Below are positions 6,390 to 7,587 of a stretch of 7,587 nucleotides of DNA, in pieces. Position 1 is the stretch's first letter; each line of letters opens with the position of its first letter. The notes under the pieces are model-generated. The model saw only the letters and a list, made by a program, of their open reading frames with translations. It searched no databases and was not told the DNA's origin. Both the position numbers and the translations under genes were made by a program. Source of the stretch: an uncultured Saprospiraceae bacterium (GTDB lineage: Bacteria; Bacteroidota; Bacteroidia; Chitinophagales; Saprospiraceae); NCBI GenBank assembly GCA_937930625.1, contig CALHBW010000238.1, forward strand, positions 1 to 7,587. Reading direction: 5' to 3'.

Positions 6390-7586
6390 TTACCGGATAA
6401 TGACCATTTGTTTGGTGTCGATGACTTTGCCATCTACGACCAATGAGTAGTTGTATGTCCCGACGGGTATGGTGCCGGCTTCTACTTGGATATTGCCTTC
6501 GCCTGTGCCCCGGATAGATTCGTTATACATCAATTTACCGTTTGAGTCATAGATTTTTACTGCTGCTCTTTTAGTACCGTCAGGTACATAGTATTCCACT
6601 AAAGTTCTGGATGAGAATGGGTTAGGGATGTTTTGTTTTAAGGAAGGTTTTCTGCCTTCGAGTTCTATATTTTGGCGGTTACTGCCTGTGCGTGAGCTAC
6701 CGTTTTCTACGATGTCGCGTAGTTCGGATACTTCTTGTTGTAGTTCTTCGATGATGGCTTGTTGTTCTTTGACGGCGTTGATGAGCATGTATTTGATGGC
6801 ACTATCGTTGATTTTTAGGTAGGTTTCAGGTTCGCTTGTTTTTTCCGTAAATTCTAATTCATCTTCTTCGATGATTTCTGTTTTTTGATAGGTAAATTTA
6901 CCGACGAGTTTTGGGGCAGTCTTTCTCAAGTCTTGTGCATAAATACCCACATGCGTTTGCTCTGCATTTGTTCCTGCCTTTCCGTTGTATTTGTAATAAA
7001 TTGGAGATAGTGCAAGTACTTCTTTCAACCCATAATCAAATGTCGTAGCATCAGTTTTTAAGCGTTTATCACTTGTAATGTGCATTGTTCCATTGTAACC
7101 AATTGCACCATTGACATCAAGTAAAGTATCGTCATCGGGGGTTGTAGTACCTATACCGACTCTACCACTTTGATGGATGGTCATTCTATTGATATTGTAA
7201 GGTGTCCTGAAATATATTGGAGCAGACTTTATATTTCTTATATATAGAGGTAGCGTACTTTCATGATCTATAAAGCCGTGTCCGTTTTTATGACTATAAA
7301 GCCTAAGTCCATAGGTATTATAATCTGTTCTGCTTATTAAATCTATAATAGCATGACCATTAGCTGTTCTATCTTTTCCTATTCTTAGATAAGCAGCCGC
7401 ACTACCTCCATTTCTACGTAAATCCAAGAAGTTTCCCCTTATATTTACATTCCCATTCACATCCAATTTTTGAGTAGGAGTCTCAGTTCCTATCCCGACA
7501 TCACCATTAGGTGGTGTCACATGCACCTGTGCAGTCAATAACACCGAACTACACATCAATAAAAAAATATAAAATACAGTTTTCAT
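6390..7586 (-). CDS. Secreted S74 (endosialidase-type chaperone) stalk protein with T9SS type A sorting domain
   Basis: The protein has 398 residues. The ATG at 7586 is followed directly by a signal peptide (hydrophobic 4-18, cleavage near LTAQ at 17-20). The stalk (about 21-165) carries two VGIGT..P...LDVNG hairpins (about 30-46 and 143-160) typical of trimeric fibre-like Bacteroidota proteins. The S74 domain starts at S172-D-K-R-L-K177, keeping the Ser and Lys five residues apart that form the self-cleavage dyad in the endosialidase family. VGIYAQDLR (about 213-221) is its second conserved block. A coiled coil (about 260-296) follows, as usual for this chaperone. Residues about 314-398 are a T9SS type A sorting domain: QNIPNPF, KIYDSNGKL, VGTYNY, DGK, terminal MVIIR. 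By family knowledge the S74 domain drives trimer folding and then cuts itself off, and the T9SS domain directs passage over the outer membrane. It is the first gene of the visible unit; its promoter is outside the window. Confidence 0.9.
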   Translation of the reverse strand: MKTVFYIFLLMCSSVLLTAQVHVTPPNGDVGIGTETPTQKLDVNGNVNIRGNFLDLRRNGGSAAAYLRIGKDRTANGHAIIDLISRTDYNTYGLRLYSHKNGHGFIDHESTLPLYIRNIKSAPIYFRTPYNINRMTIHQSGRVGIGTTTPDDDTLLDVNGAIGYNGTMHITSDKRLKTDATTFDYGLKEVLALSPIYYKYNGKAGTNAEQTHVGIYAQDLRKTAPKLVGKFTYQKTEIIEEDELEFTEKTSEPETYLKINDSAIKYMLINAVKEQQAIIEELQQEVSELRDIVENGSSRTGSNRQNIELEGRKPSLKQNIPNPFSSRTLVEYYVPDGTKRAAVKIYDSNGKLMYNESIRGTGEGNIQVEAGTIPVGTYNYSLVVDGKVIDTKQMVIIR

Positions 7587-7587
7587 A

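Noticed and set aside
6390..7586. Prophage tail-fibre gene
   Set aside because: The S74 domain is shared with phage fibres, but this protein has a signal peptide and a T9SS sorting domain and no phage structural genes are nearby, so it is a cellular secreted protein.

Overview
The window reads as a piece of a Bacteroidota chromosome. The evidence is a C-terminal type IX secretion (T9SS) sorting domain, modules typical of secreted Bacteroidota proteins (VGIGT..P..LDVNG hairpins, NPTA.P.ETTTYT Ig/PKD-like modules, a CDDGDPNT tail), start sites without Shine-Dalgarno sequences, and a giant RHS-type protein of the class common in Flavobacteriia, Cytophagia and Saprospiria. The genus cannot be told from the sequence.

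All four genes lie on the minus strand and follow each other closely, so they look like one transcription unit read from right to left. From upstream to downstream they are: (1) 7586-6390, a secreted stalk protein with an S74 intramolecular chaperone domain and a T9SS type A sorting domain; (2) 38 bp later, 6351-3190, a 1053-residue secreted protein made of two coathanger-like repeats, a right-handed beta-helix, an Ig/PKD-like array and a Cys-rich tail, but with no T9SS domain; (3) 2 bp later, 3187-2573, a 204-residue lipoprotein of unknown function; (4) after a 105-bp gap, 2467 running off the left edge, the first 822 residues of a very large RHS-type secreted protein. No promoter is visible inside the unit; it should lie to the right of the window.

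The only sizeable intergenic gap (2468-2572) holds two facing arrays of 7-bp repeats. They form a long imperfect hairpin ending 15 nt before the RHS start codon, a plausible control point for RHS expression.

Every product carries an export signal, so the cassette acts outside the cytoplasm: a trimerising stalk, a large beta-rich adhesin-like protein, a membrane-anchored lipoprotein and an RHS shell protein. That they cooperate as one surface or delivery system is inference from gene order. The decisive part, the RHS core and C-terminal payload and any immunity gene, lies to the left of base 1.
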